Below the pieces are notes generated by a model. The model was not told where the DNA came from. It did no database searches and saw only the letters and a list, made by a program, of their open reading frames with translations. The position numbers were made by a program, and so were the translations under genes. From the NCBI GenBank assembly GCA_009602735.1, contig WELA01004268.1, positions 1,461,486-1,510,984 of the forward strand: DNA of 49,499 nt. Direction: 5' to 3'. Below, one piece after another: positions 27,530-39,247 of the stretch; the stretch's first letter is position 1, and every line of letters begins with the position of its first letter. The DNA is from Mesotaenium endlicherianum. Taxonomy: Eukaryota > Streptophyta > Zygnematophyceae > Zygnematales > Mesotaeniaceae.

Positions 27530-30500
27530 GCCAGGAGCCTACCACCCCAAGACCCACTTCACGAGAAGGCAACACGCCAAGTGAGGTGGAGACCCCCGTT
27601 GAAGACGACGTTCCAGCCCCAATGAGTTTGAGAGGTTACCTTGGAGGAGAGAAGGTCCACATCTTGGTGGATAGCGGAGCTCAAGGCAACTTCATTGCTG
27701 CAGATTTTGCCACCAAGCACGGTATTACTATGCGAACTCTTGACCACGACGAGGAGATTATGATGCCCGATGGATTCTCCTATACTACCCCTTCCAAGAA
27801 GACGTACCCCTTGGCACTCTCTATCAAGTCCTTCAAGGATAGAGTAGTGTTCTCCCCCATGCAATTGGGCAAGTACGACGTCATCCTAGGGACGCCTTGG
27901 TTGACCAAGCACAACCCCCAAGTTGATTGGAGGACCGGTACTATCAAGATCAAGAATGACATCACTTCAAGAATCTGTATTTTGCGCGCAATCCAGAATA
28001 TCCAGACCCAAGACATCCAGAAGCCGGCACACGAGATACTATTGTCCGCCCTCCAACTCAAGAGACTTGTGAGGAAGGGACACGAGCTTCTTTTGGCCTT
28101 GATCACGCCAAAAGACATCAAGAAAGACATCGAGAGTCAAGAAGGCAGCCCCGTTCCCAAGGAGATACAAGAAGTCTTTGAGGACTACAAAGAAGTGTTC
28201 TCCCCGGAATTGCCCAAGGGCCTACCCCCCAAAAGATTCGTAGACCACAAGATAGAGTTGGAGCCCGGAAGCAAGCCCATCTCTCGGCCTACGTTCAAAA
28301 TGTCATACACGGAGCTAGACGAAGTCAAGAAGCAAATCAAGGAGCTACTGGAGCATGGCTTCATTCGACCTAGCAAGTCGCCATTTGGAGCCCCGGTGCT
28401 ATTTGTCAAGAAGAAAGATGGTACCTTGAGGATGTGTGTGGACTATCGCGCCCTCAACAAGATCACCATCAAGAATCGATACCCGCTGCCGCGCATGGAT
28501 GAGCTCATGGACCGGCTGGTTGGAGCCAAGTACTTCACGAAGATTGACTTACGGAGCGGCTACCACCAGATTCGCATCGCAGAACCGGACATAGAGAAGA
28601 CGGCATTCAGGACAAGATATGGACATTTTGAGTTCATGGTCCTGCCATTTGGACTCACCAACGCGCCAGCAACTTTCATGACTATGATGAACACCATATT
28701 TCAGCCCATGTTGGACAGATTTGTGGTGGTATTCATCGATGACATCCTTATCTACAGCAAGACCCTTGAAGAGCATGCGAGACACTTGAAAGAAGTCCTT
28801 GAAGTATTGAAGCAAAACAAGCTGTTTGCGAAGGAGTCAAAATGCGAGTTTGCCAAACAAGAAGTGGAGTTCCTAGGTCTCCACGTGACTGCTGATGGCA
28901 TCAAGATAGACCCCAAGAAGACCACGGTGGTGGAGGAATGGCCAACCCCCACGACCAAGAAAGAACTCCAGTCATTCTTGGGATTTGCCAATTGGTACAG
29001 AAAATTCATCCAAGGCTTCTCGCACATAGCAGCCCCCCTGACAGATCTACTCAAGAAGGACAGGCTATATACATGGACCGAGAAAGAGGAAGAGGCATTT
29101 CAAGAGTTAAAGCGAAGATTGACCACATCCCCGGTGCTCACACTCCCAAGTCCAAACCCAGATTGGCCCTTCCACGTCATCACCGATGCATCTTCCTATG
29201 CAATAGGAGCAATCCTGCTTCAAGACCAAGGCAAGGGACTGCAGCCCATCGCCTACGAGTCAAGGAAGCTAAATCCAGCCGAGCAAAATTATACAACCAC
29301 GGAGCGAGAGGCATTGGCGATTGTACATGCCTTGAAGGTTTGGCGCTGCTACGTTGAAGGACGCAAAGTACTGGTCACCACGGACCACGAGGCGTTAAAG
29401 CACCTCCAGACGCAGCCGTATCTCTCAAGGAGACAAGCAAGATGGAGCGGATACTTGCAACAATACAACATCACGATTCAGTACCAGCCCGGCAAGACAA
29501 ACCCGGCTGACCCCCTCTCAAGACTGCAATTAAATGCAGTGATGGTATCCCTGAAGACAGATCTGGAAGCTCGATTTTCAGCCGCCTATGAAAGAGACCC
29601 TTACTACAAGAACGGAGAAGCAGCCTTGGACCCATGCAAGAAGCAAGAAGGCAATTATTGGGTGAGGCAAGATACGGGCCAGAGATGTGTTCCTAATGAC
29701 TTAGACCTCCGGCTCTTGCTTCTACGAGAAGCACACGACAACCCTCTTGGAGGACACTTTGGAATCCTAAGGACCACGGGCGTTCTAGCTAGGACTTATT
29801 GTTGGCCAGGCATGTCTAAGCAAGTCAAGGAGTACTGCAGGAGCTGTGACACATGCCAAAGAATCAAGCCATCATCGCAAAAGGCGGGAGGACTCCTCCA
29901 ACCACTACCAATCCCCGAAAGACAATGGACGGACATCTCAATGGACCTTATCGTGGACTTGCCCGTGACACCTCGAGGCCATAATGCAATACTCACGGTG
30001 GTGGACAGACTTACCAAGATGGCTCATTTTATTCCCACGACGACTAAGGCTACAGCACCACAACTTGCAAGACTCATCTTTGACAACATCTTCCGACTCC
30101 ATGGACTACCATCAAGAATTGTGTCAGATAGAGATCCAAGATTCACAAGCCATTTCTGGAAAAATCTCTTCAAGAACTTGGGTACATCGCTGGATATGTC
30201 TACTGCCTACCACCCACAATCAGATGGGCAAACCGAGCGTATGAATCGTACCCTAAAGACCTCTCTAAAGGCCTACGTGTCTACCCTCGAGCAAGACTGG
30301 GACATGTACTTGACCCCCCTCGAGTTTGCCTACAACAACACTACGCAGGCCTCTACCCAAGAGTCCCCATTCTTCCTCAACTATGGCTTCCATCCGACCA
30401 CGCCACTGAGCTTCACGGCTGGCCATGATGAAGTACCTGCAGCCACAGATTTTATGGAGACATTAGAAGCAGCCCTTACAGCAGCGAAGAAAGCTCTACA

Positions 30501-31116
30501 ACACGCGCAAGATGCTCAAGCAAGAGTGGCGAACAGATCCAGAAGAGAAATTACGTACAGAGTGGGTGACAACGTGTTACTATCATCCAAGAACATTTCC
30601 CTGAACAACAGGCCTGCCGGCAGCAAGTTCTCTCCCAAGTATTTGGGACCCTTCAAGATTATCCAGCAAGTCAACCCCGTTGCTTTCAAGCTAGAACTTC
30701 CCCAGACTATGCACATCGACCCCGTATTCCACGCTTCCCTCTTCAAGCCATATGTGCAACCCGACAACAAGTTCCCAGGACGTGTGACAACCCCACCAGC
30801 CCCAACAATAGTGGATGATCATTTGGAGTACGAAGTGGAAGACATAGTGGCTATGAGAAATTTCAGGAGACAGCAGCAATACTTGATCAAGTGGAAAGGA
30901 TATCCAGATTCGGAGAATAGTTGGGTGGCGGCGCACTACCTTGACAAAGTTCAGAGAAAGTTGAAGCGCTTCCATGCCGCCAACCCCCATCTTGGACCAG
31001 CCCCAAGTCTCTCTACTAGAAGCCCGAAGACTTCAGGGAGGCAGCCTGCCACCATCAAGAAGCAGCAGAAGACCCCTTGGAGGCAGCCTGCAAGAACAAG
31101 AAAGAGGAAAAATTGA
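27451..31116 (+). CDS. pol: Pol polyprotein of element 1, with chromodomain
   Basis: Open frame of 1,221 codons overlapping the end of gag in the -1 frame; translation is probably by frameshift near 27511, not from the first ATG shown. Domains: aspartic protease (VDSGAQGNF, about 73-81); reverse transcriptase (YPLPRMDEL to FIDDILIYS, about 345-435); RNase H ([14 protein letters not shown], about 577-590; TTDHEAL); integrase with HHCC zinc finger ([10 protein letters not shown] to CRSCDTC, about 765-805) and D-D-E core (Asp in [14 protein letters not shown], Glu in GQTERMNR, about 830-930); C-terminal chromodomain (about 1126-1175, [22 protein letters not shown]). The chromodomain probably directs integration to modified chromatin, as in other chromoviruses. 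No internal stops. Confidence 0.95.
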   Translation: MLLLQGKGPSCTFMPQKVVKKRTAPVGQEPTTPRPTSREGNTPSEVETPVEDDVPAPMSLRGYLGGEKVHILVDSGAQGNFIAADFATKHGITMRTLDHDEEIMMPDGFSYTTPSKKTYPLALSIKSFKDRVVFSPMQLGKYDVILGTPWLTKHNPQVDWRTGTIKIKNDITSRICILRAIQNIQTQDIQKPAHEILLSALQLKRLVRKGHELLLALITPKDIKKDIESQEGSPVPKEIQEVFEDYKEVFSPELPKGLPPKRFVDHKIELEPGSKPISRPTFKMSYTELDEVKKQIKELLEHGFIRPSKSPFGAPVLFVKKKDGTLRMCVDYRALNKITIKNRYPLPRMDELMDRLVGAKYFTKIDLRSGYHQIRIAEPDIEKTAFRTRYGHFEFMVLPFGLTNAPATFMTMMNTIFQPMLDRFVVVFIDDILIYSKTLEEHARHLKEVLEVLKQNKLFAKESKCEFAKQEVEFLGLHVTADGIKIDPKKTTVVEEWPTPTTKKELQSFLGFANWYRKFIQGFSHIAAPLTDLLKKDRLYTWTEKEEEAFQELKRRLTTSPVLTLPSPNPDWPFHVITDASSYAIGAILLQDQGKGLQPIAYESRKLNPAEQNYTTTEREALAIVHALKVWRCYVEGRKVLVTTDHEALKHLQTQPYLSRRQARWSGYLQQYNITIQYQPGKTNPADPLSRLQLNAVMVSLKTDLEARFSAAYERDPYYKNGEAALDPCKKQEGNYWVRQDTGQRCVPNDLDLRLLLLREAHDNPLGGHFGILRTTGVLARTYCWPGMSKQVKEYCRSCDTCQRIKPSSQKAGGLLQPLPIPERQWTDISMDLIVDLPVTPRGHNAILTVVDRLTKMAHFIPTTTKATAPQLARLIFDNIFRLHGLPSRIVSDRDPRFTSHFWKNLFKNLGTSLDMSTAYHPQSDGQTERMNRTLKTSLKAYVSTLEQDWDMYLTPLEFAYNNTTQASTQESPFFLNYGFHPTTPLSFTAGHDEVPAATDFMETLEAALTAAKKALQHAQDAQARVANRSRREITYRVGDNVLLSSKNISLNNRPAGSKFSPKYLGPFKIIQQVNPVAFKLELPQTMHIDPVFHASLFKPYVQPDNKFPGRVTTPPAPTIVDDHLEYEVEDIVAMRNFRRQQQYLIKWKGYPDSENSWVAAHYLDKVQRKLKRFHAANPHLGPAPSLSTRSPKTSGRQPATIKKQQKTPWRQPARTRKRKN
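27508..27543 (+). promoter_or_regulatory. -1 programmed frameshift signal between gag and pol
   Basis: In the gag frame, 27508-27514 reads A AAA AAC, a canonical -1 slippery heptamer. After a 10-nt spacer comes a perfect 7-bp hairpin: GGTAGGC (27525-27531), loop CAGGA, GCCTACC (27537-27543). The gag stop lies inside the 5' stem arm. A -1 shift here enters exactly the frame that continues into protease. Confidence 0.8.
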
Positions 31117-31885
31117 CATTAGACACTCTTCTCTTCTCGCAGTTTCTGGACAGAAAACTAAAACTGCTACTGGTAATAGGTCTCTGCATAATAAATTCTG
31201 AAAATTTACCTGGCTGTAGTCCATGAGTAGCCGGTCATTTAGAGTCCAAGTTTGCTCAATTTGGAGCACTGGTGAGAGAGATATGATGCTCTAAGTAGAA
31301 GGGGGTCAGGCTGCTGGCATTGTTAGGACAGAATATGCCTTCTGACATTGTGCCTTCCCCTGAACTTGGAATGCTCTGAAACTCAAGACTCTGGTAGAAC
31401 ATCTTACAGCGCCCAGTTTGAGACTTAGTTTGCAGAATTTGGAGAAGTATAGAAGGACTTATGATTTTCAGAAGTTTCTGCACAGATTTGGAGGAGTGCC
31501 TACTCTCTCAGCTCTCAACGACACTCCAGAAATGAGAATGCTCTCAAATTTGGTGACCCGGTAGAGTTCTCCGACGCGGTCCGTCTGGCACTCGAATTTT
31601 CAGATTTGGAGCAGTTCTGTGGCCGCTATGAATTTTTGAGTTCGTGGCAGATTCTGGGCCAACTTGTACAATTTTCTTTATCATTAAGGAGTAGGCTAGC
31701 CAATAAGGTCACACCACCTACGACCTTGCCTAGTCTACCTTACATGTGTAGCACCTGACTTGGCGCCTTTGACTAGTCCTCTTCACATGTGTGGCATCTG
31801 ACTTGAAACTGTTGACTAGTTTGCTCCACATGTGTAAGACCTGACTTGACGCGCCGAGACGTCGCTTTTTCTATCGGGGGGGTGA
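31117..31885 (+). other. 3' noncoding region and polypurine tract of element 1
   Basis: 770 bp between pol and the 3' LTR with no ORF. It has scattered TTTGGAG motifs, then 43-bp tandem repeats (31742 on), and ends in the PPT GGGGGGGTGA (31876-31885) directly against the LTR. Confidence 0.8.
31742..31850 (+). repeat. 43-bp tandem repeat in the 3' noncoding region of element 1
   Basis: Copies start ACATGTGT at 31742, 31785 and 31828 (exact period 43); each has CTGACTTG, and the first two have TGACTAGT. The last is partial. Related ACTAGTC motifs appear inverted in the fragment near 41640-41720. Confidence 0.85.
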
Positions 31886-32388
31886 TGTAGTGATTTGAGT
31901 TATTATATATTAGTTTGCATATATTTTAATGTTTTCAAATATATTTGGAGTAGTATTGTGTGGAGTCAAGTGTGAATAGGTACTCTAGTAACTTGGTTCA
32001 TGTCCTTTGAACCTTCCAAGGCATTTTCGAAGTTAGAGGAAAGACCTAGAAGAACTCCATGTGGCAAAAGTCAGATGTGCCATTTTTAGGTCAAAAGGAC
32101 ATGTGTACATTATTCTAGAAAGAGGTGGCAAGTTTTGGGATGTGTTGGGTGCCAACACATCAACATACACCTTCCTAGAAATTACTTATGTAGCAAGTAT
32201 ATAAACAAGAGCTAGAACATAGAAAGACATTCCAGAATCACTCTTGTACTTGCCAAAATCCAGAAATATATTAACTTTCAAGAAGCCATCTCTCTTTCAA
32301 GAAGCTACCACTTGTGTTCAAAGATCCTTGTCTTGAATAGATAAAGTATTCTGTTTTACTAAGTACTTTATCTATCTGTTTCACTACA
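31886..32388 (+). repeat. 3' LTR of element 1
   Basis: 503 bp, same termini and TATA position as the 5' LTR, with about four substitutions relative to it. Confidence 0.95.
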
Positions 32389-32949
32389 TGCATGGTATAA
32401 CCTAACAAACGACATCATAAATCTCTTTGACATTCTTTCTCGTAATCTCTTTTGCCCCCTTCATATTTTCACCTTGATACAAAATGTTATCCTTGAAATT
32501 GTCGTTATTTTCACGCACAAACGCACTAACTTTTACCTTAACCTCGCATCCATTTGCATGTCGACACCCTAATTTTTTATCAAAAATTTTAGTTGGAGCC
32601 TGAATGCACTAGAATACACTTTTATGAATTTTTTGACGAAGTAAGGGAGATAAAGAGGGCAGAAAAAAGTCGCGAAATTGAATAACAAAAATTTGTGAAG
32701 ATGTCATTTGGTGGTTTACATCGCACAGCTGCTTTGCTTTGATGTGTAGTCCAAAAAAATTCAAAAAAAGGAAGAATCAAACTCGTCAGATAAAATTTAT
32801 GTAAATGAAATGACACTTCATATTCATCATGAAGACCTATCGTGACAAATTCACATGTGGCAAACCTAGATTTGTAATCATCAAAAAGTGTGTGAGTACT
32901 TCATGTGCGGATCTCTTGAGCGATTAAACTTCAAATAATTTGTTTAATC
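32389..32949. other. AT-rich spacer with nothing recognised
   Basis: No coding, repeat or RNA feature could be supported. It begins right after element 1. Confidence 0.5.
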
Positions 32950-33407
32950 GACAGGCGATTCACAAATATAATAAGGATTTTTATATCAACAAAAAATCTT
33001 TATGATATTTTTTTGTTAATTTATTGAACAGAAAAAGCACAACACAACTAGCACAAGTAGTTTTCCATAGTCAAATGCGGATTGACAATCATCGATGATG
33101 AACTTAGTGAACTCATGACTAAGCAAGATAAGCAGGCCGTGTAATGGCTTGCAGCCTTGGATTTATATATTCTCTCAGTAGTCTGTACAAAGAGTTGGCC
33201 TCGTTTTGAATGCCGTACTCGCTAACAAATCCAACATATGTGCATAGAATGAGTATACTGTTCAACGACAACGCGATGGCGTCCCCTTTGCGGGACTTAA
33301 TTTTGTCGGTTGGACAAAGGCTAACAAGATCCACCGCCATCTCTCATCATTTCGAATTGCCATTGGCCTAAGACTTCATCTGGCCATTCATCTAGCATAT
33401 TGCAATG
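32950..33407 (-). repeat. Diverged, truncated LTR of the 718-bp family
   Basis: Blocks such as CTCAGTAG..TGTACAAAGAGTTGGCCTC, GAATGAGTATACTGTTCAACG and CCATTCATCTAGCATAT align with the 718-bp LTRs at 45180, 46516 and 41770. The left limit is approximate. It is cut off at 33407, where the LTR of element 2 begins. Confidence 0.7.
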
Positions 33408-33861
33408 TGTTTGTCAAATTGTCCCTTCCAGAATATTCGTGAGTAAGCCAGATCAGTCTAATCTGACGTGTCGGGCCGAATTGACGTCCACATACATGCA
33501 TCGACATTACTAGAATATTCTATCTTAGACGCGCTAGGCTAAACCGAAACTTCTAGGTGAATCGACCTAGTCGGCACTCCGCGTCAGCCGAACTTACGTG
33601 AAGGTTCGAGTTCATTCTAACAGGCCAGATCGCTCGACGCTGTCGGTCAATCCGACGGTCGCGCTCACCGCGAATTAAGGACAGTCGTCAACCGACCTCA
33701 AAACTGCTTAAACTTCAAAAATCCATGACTCTCTCAATACTTGACCAAATTCGATGAACTTTATATCAAAATGACCACAAAAATGCACTCTATGCTACTA
33801 TACAATCAAAACATGCTTTCATGAAACTCAAAAATGCACTTTATAAGCCTATGACCTTACA
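33408..33861 (-). repeat. Truncated 3' LTR of element 2
   Basis: 454 bp. It begins (minus strand) TGTAAGGTCATAGG but stops at GACAAACA, lacking about 278 bp present in the 5' LTR (38516-38794). It abuts a fragment of a different LTR at 33407. Confidence 0.9.
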
Positions 33862-36800
33862 TCATCCCCCTCCTCAAGATGCGATGTCCTCGACGCAATC
33901 TGCAAATAACGTCTCAACTTGCTCTTACAATGAGTCAACTTGGCCTCTGGCTCCCAAGTGTTGTCGTCTGCATGGTAGCCCTTCCACTTGACCAGATACT
34001 CTTGAACAAGTCGTTGACCTCGCTTGACTCGTCGGTCGCCGACAATCGCCTCCACTTCATACTCCAATACATCATCGATCTCGACCGGTGGTGGCGGTGT
34101 AGGTAGTCGTCCTGGATGTCCTTCATTCGGGTCAACGTATGGCCGCAGACAACTGACATGGAACACATCATGGATACGCCATCCTGGAGGAAGTTCCAAC
34201 TTGTAGGCCACTGGATTCACCTGCTTGAGCACTTCAAAGGGACCTGTAAACCGTGCCCGCAGTTTCCTCTTGCCTGTGAAAGGTAGGTTCTCTGTGGACA
34301 AGAGTACTTTGTCGCCCACTTGGAATGTCACTTCCCTCCTGTGCTTGTTAGCATGCTTGACCTGCTCTTGTTGTGCCTTCCGAATACACGTCTTCGCCAT
34401 ATCCCAAGTCTTGGCCATCTGCTCCATAAAAGCTTGTGTAGTAGGAACCTGAGTCTCCTTGGCCTTCTCCAACAAGATGTTCCCTGGATGATATACTTCT
34501 CTCCCATAAACCGTAGCAAATGGTGAATGCTTGGTGGATTTTTGCATGCTGTTGTTGTAGGCAAACTCCAATCCTGGCAGCTTCTTGTCCCACTCTGAAG
34601 GGTCCTCCATAGTGAAACTCCTAAGCACCTCTTGCAGAGTTCTGTTGAGTCTCTCACTCTGCCCGTCTGTCTGAGGATGATAGGAAGTGCTCATGCTCAA
34701 CTTGGTCCCCATTAAAGTAAACAATGACCGCCAAAAGTGGCTAGTAAACCTTGGATCCCGATCTGAAACAATCACCTTCGGCAACCTTTGTAGCCTGAAA
34801 ATATGATCAAAGAATAACCGTGCCACATTCGTTGCCGTAGAAGTCTCCTTCATGGGATTGAAGTGAGCCATCTTGCTGAGTCTATCAGACACAACCCATA
34901 CTGCATCGTGCCCTTGACCACTCACTGGTAACGACGTGATGAAGTCCATAGCAATCTGCTCCCAAGGATACTCTGGAATAGGCAGGGGCTGCAATGTACC
35001 TCCCTTCTTTTGATTTGGTGTCTTGTTTCTCTGGCACGCATCACAACTCCTGATCCACTCCTCGATGTCCTTGTCCATATTTCTCCAATAGTACTCTCGC
35101 TTCAGCACGCTTGCCGTCTTCTCGCTTCCAAAGTGTCCAGCATATAAGCAGTCATGATGCTCCGCAAGTAGTAAGTCTCGTAGCTCCTTGATATCAGGTA
35201 CCACCACTCTCTTGGAATCACCATAATACCATATGCCGTCCTTCTTCTGCATACTCGAGTTGGACTCAGCTGCTCCACCATCAGCAAACTCTGGGTCCTC
35301 CTCATAACCTCTTTGAAGCTTCTCCTTGAAGTCCATATTCTCCTTGATGACTGAGACAGTTGCAAGGTCACACCTCCTCGATAAAGCGTCTGCAGGGTTG
35401 ATCTTCCGAGGTAAGTACTCAATCTTGTGGTCGAACTGTTGCAGAAACTCCATCCACCTTGCCTGTCTTGGTGTCAATGTTGGCTGCGTCATAAACTTCT
35501 CCAAGCTCTTGTGGTCGGTCTTGATCAACACCTTCCGGCCGTCCACATAACATCGCCAAATCCTCAAAGCCTGGATAATAGCCAACATCTCCCGCTCGTG
35601 TGCTGCATAGTTTTGCTCAGCAGGACTCAACTTCCTGCTCTCATATGCCACAGGCTGCAATCCTTTGCCCTATTCTTGGAGAAGAATGGCTCCCACTGCG
35701 AAATTTGATGCGTCCGTGATGATGGTGAAAGGAAGCTCTGGACTTGCAATTGCCAACACAGGTGCCTGTGTCAACAGCTCCTTAATCTTCTCAAATGCTT
35801 GCTGCTCCTTGTCACCCCATAGCCACTTCTCCTGCTTCTTCAACATGTCCGTCAGCGGTGCACACACCTTGGCAAATCCTTCAATGAAACGTCGATAATA
35901 ATTAGCCATGCCGAGGAAACTCCTGAGCTGATGAATATCAGCAGGCACCGGCCAATCTCTGACTGCTTGCACCTTCTTCTGCTCCACTTTGACTCCTTCA
36001 GCTCCCACTATATGTCCAAGAAATTCGACTTCCGTGAGACAGAAGTCGCACTTGCTCATCCTCCCATACAGCTTTTGATCTCTCAAGACCTCCAACACCT
36101 TCCTCAGATGCTCCACATGCTCTTCCAAGGTCTTCGAATAGCTCAGGATGTCGTCCAAAAATACCACCACAAACTGGTCCAAGTAGGGTTTGAAGATACT
36201 ATTCATGAGTCCCATAAATGTAGCAGGTGCATTAGTCAATCCAAAAGGTATGACTGTGAAATCGAATAAACCATAACGAGTCCTGAAAGCAGTCTTTTGA
36301 ACGTCTCCTTCCGCAATCCGTACCTGGTGATAGCCACTCCTCGAATCGATCTTCGAGAAATACTTCGCCCTGACAAGCCTGTCAATCAACTCGTCCACTC
36401 GTGGAAGTGGGTACCTTTTCTTGATGGTGACCTTGTTGAGAGCCCGGGAGTCGACACACACCCTCATAGTCCCATCCTTCATCTTCACAAATAAGACTGG
36501 CGCTGCAAATGGAGACTCGCTGGGTTGGATAAATCCCTTCTCCAACAACTCTGTCAGCTGCTTCTTCAACTCGTCCAACTCCGCAAACGATTGACGATAG
36601 GCGGGTCTCACTGGTGGCTTGCTCCCTGGTTCCAACTCGATCTTGTGCTCCATAGCTCTCTGTGGAGGTAATCCTGCAGGTAGCTCCTCAGGAAACACGC
36701 ACTTGAACTCCTCCAACAGCGCCTTAATTTGGGCAGACATCTCAGTTGGCTCCTTCTCTTGAGCAGTTGGGCCCTGCTCCTTCTGAGCAAGGGGATCAGA

Positions 36801-37343
36801 CACCACTACTTGCTCCTCCGGCGATGTACATTCGCCCAGGCTGTTAGGATTCACGCTTGCTCCATCTGATGACCTGGCCAGGGCCACCGAAACAAGGTAC
36901 ATCTCCTTCACCTGATTTGCCCTGCATAGCTTCTTAACTTGCAGGCTCGACAGAATACAGTTACTTGTGGTCGTATCTACCTCCACCTGTTTCGCTGTCT
37001 CCATTCGACCATCACGCCCTTGGACTTTCACTTGTCCTGTGCTCCAGTGCACTTGAGGGTTGGCTTTTCTCAGCCATGGTTGGCCCAATATCACCTCATA
37101 GTGACCTAACTCTGCCTGCTCCATAACTTCAGTACTCTGGTGCCCCGCTACTTCCACTCGAATAGCTTCCGTAGGTGCACCACACTTGAGTCTCTGCCCA
37201 TTTGCCAAAATTGCCTCCTTAGGCTCATAATGCTTCTGCACAGGGATTCGCCACTCTTTTACCAGCTTCTTGTGCACAAAATTTGCACTTGCGCCACTGT
37301 CGACCATACACTTCGCCTTGTTGCCGTCGACTACTCCTTCCAT
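33849..37343 (-). pseudogene. pol: Pol of element 2, interrupted by one stop
   Basis: Two in-frame segments (37343-35670 and 35669-33849) separated by TAG at 35670-35672, where a Gln codon is expected right after AILLQE in RNase H. Domains: protease ([10 protein letters not shown]), reverse transcriptase (FLDDILSYS), RNase H, integrase zinc finger (HFGSEKTA, CDACQ) and D-D-E core (DRDPRF; GQSERLNR), and a C-terminal chromodomain (YEVEAIVG, YLVKWKGYHADDNTWEP) with its aromatic positions present. The last codons and the stop lie in the 3' LTR (33849-33861), and the purine tract before the LTR codes for EEGDD. The frame stays open upstream of 37343 into the end of gag, in a different phase from gag. 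Confidence 0.93.
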
Positions 37344-37446
37344 GATGATAGGCTTGTCAATGTCTCGTCCTTTGCTTCTCGGCAGGCTCCTGGGATAACC
37401 TCCTTGTGAGTTCTCGTCTTCACGCCAGTAGACACCCCAGAACGAC

Positions 37447-38478
37447 TTACTGGCGTCCTCCTTTTTCCTGTTGTTGAGGTTGCTTCGCCTTCACATGACA
37501 GTCTCGAGCCAGATGTCCAAGCTTGCAACAATTATAGCAGGGTCCTCTCGGCTTCAAATTCTGCTGCCTGCGCTGGAACTGAACAAGACCCAACTCCATA
37601 GGTACTGGACCTTGTCCACTCATGCTTGGCGCTTGAGAACCAAACTGTCGATGTCCTCTAAAGTTGTGGTTGCCCCACTGCCTCTGACTATACTCCACAG
37701 CGTCAACCCTTGTTGCCAATGCCATCATTTCTCCAAGACTGGTAGGGTCCTTGAGCGCCACTTCCTTGGCCACAGTTGGCTTGAGTCCCCTCTTGAACTT
37801 GTCCATCATCTCCGACTCGTGCATGGATGGACATTAAAGCACCAGCTCGTTGAAGCGCGATACATACTCTTGAACGCTTGCTCGTTGACGAAGGCGCACC
37901 AATAGATCTCGAGCGGTAGCCTCGGGTGCAAGAGGTTAAAATTGCCTCTTCAAGCCTTCAAATAGCTGATCAACGGTAGCAGGGACTCCAGACAGCTGCT
38001 CTTCTCGTTCATACCAAGCTCCAGCACTCTTCTGCAGCAAAGTTATGACAAAGGCGACTTGCCTGTCGGGCGTGAGCGCAGAATACTTCATGAACTTCTT
38101 CGCTCCAAAAATCCATTGATGAACAGGCGGCGATCCACGCTCTCCAGTATACACTTCAGGCTTAGGCGCACGCACTCCCGATGCGGGTGGAATAATTGGT
38201 TGCACCACTGGGTTAACATGAATTGGTGGCACAACAGGTGCAGGTGCCGAACTCGTGGAAGCGGCTTTCCCCATAACAACTCGCACCATTCTCTCCACCT
38301 CCTGGCGCATATTTTGTTGAAACTGGGTGTAGACTTCTCCTCCAATTGCATTCGCCATCTGCCTCAACATCGCCTTCATCTCTTGTTGCTCCCTTGACAA
38401 AGGTGGTACCGCCTGCTGCCCCGCGCGCTCAACATGCTCGACATGTTCGCCTCCTCCAGTTGCCGACTGCGACTCCAT
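37447..38478 (-). pseudogene. gag: Gag of element 2, interrupted by two stops
   Basis: The frame starts at ATG 38478 (MESQSATGGGEHVEH) and includes a capsid-like region (APKPEVYTGERGSPPVHQW, LLQKSAGAWYERE) and a CCHC knuckle CYNCCKLGHLARDC near the end. TAA codons at 37936-37938 and 37834-37836 stand where the family has Gln; both fit a single C-to-T change. Pol follows in another frame across a GGAAAAAGGAGG run, either a frameshift site or an indel. Confidence 0.88.
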
Positions 38479-38500
38479 AATATAATATGCAAACTAGCCC

Positions 38501-38513
38501 TGCTCCGATACCA
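38501..38513 (-). promoter_or_regulatory. Primer binding site of element 2
   Basis: The minus strand reads TGGTATCGGAGCA two bases after the LTR end CCCCTTTCA. It is the same initiator-Met-type PBS as element 1, and it fixes the LTR boundary well beyond the 454-bp region shared with the truncated 3' LTR. Confidence 0.85.
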
Positions 38514-38515
38514 AA

Positions 38516-39247
38516 TGAAAGGGGCAGAGTGTCCTAGTGACTCACGAGGAAAGGAACTAGTTGCAATCATACTAGAGAGTGCAGCGGCATATCACTAACA
38601 AAGCTTAGAAAAATTACTTGACATTTTGGGTGGCAAGAAATTGCTCACAAATAATGTAGGATGAAAGGCCTTGTCAGTACAAACCCGTAGAGATTTACAG
38701 AAGTGAAAACTGATAAGAAACAAAGAAGTTATGCCTATTTATAATTTTCTGCCTAAATGCTCCTCTCTAGGAGGAAGCTACGAATTTTCCTAAGTGTTTG
38801 TCAAATCGTCCCTTCCAGAATATTCGTGAGTAAGCCAGATCAGTCTAATCTGACGTGTCGGGCCGATTTGACGTCCACATACATGCATCGACATTACTAG
38901 AATATTATATCTTAGACGCGCTAGGCTAAACCGAAACTTCTAGGTAAATCGACCTAGTCGGCACTCCGCGTCAGCCGAACTTACGTGAAGGTTCGAGTTC
39001 ATTCTAACGGGCCAGATCGCTCGACGCTGTCGGTCAATCCGACGGTCGCGCTCACCGCGAATTAAGGACAGTCGTCAACCGACCTCAAAACTAATTAAAC
39101 TTCGAAAATCCATAACTCTCTCAATACTTGACCAAATTGGATGAACTTTATATCAAAATGACCACAAAAATGCACTCTATACTATTATACAGTCAAATAC
39201 ACTTTCATGAAACTCAAAAATGCACTTTATGAACCTATGACTTTACA
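38516..39247 (-). repeat. 5' LTR of element 2
   Basis: 732 bp, minus strand, from TGTAAAGTCATAGG to CTCTGCCCCTTTCA. It includes ATTATAAATAGGC (about 38735-38750), a plausible TATA box. Confidence 0.88.

Larger units (their letters stand above)
25709..32388 (+). mobile_element. Full-length chromovirus (Ty3/gypsy) LTR retrotransposon, element 1
   Basis: Two 503-bp LTRs enclose PBS, gag, pol, a 770-bp 3' noncoding region and a PPT. LTRs begin TGTAGTGA and end TCACTACA, a perfect 8-bp inverted terminal repeat. By eye they differ at only about four positions, so the insertion is young. Flanking 5-mers are TGCGA and TGCAT, so there is no perfect target duplication. Gag and pol are both uninterrupted, so the copy may be active. 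Confidence 0.95.
33408..39247 (-). mobile_element. Older chromovirus, element 2 (defective)
   Basis: Minus-strand Ty3/gypsy element: 5' LTR 38516-39247, PBS 38501-38513, gag 37447-38478 (broken), pol 33849 to about 37450 (broken), 3' LTR 33408-33861 (truncated). The shared LTR portions differ at roughly 20 of about 454 positions, so it is clearly older than element 1. Three in-frame stops replace Gln codons. Confidence 0.93.

Noticed and set aside
31742..31850. CRISPR-like array
   Set aside because: The repeats are directly adjacent tandem units without spacers, in a eukaryotic retrotransposon.
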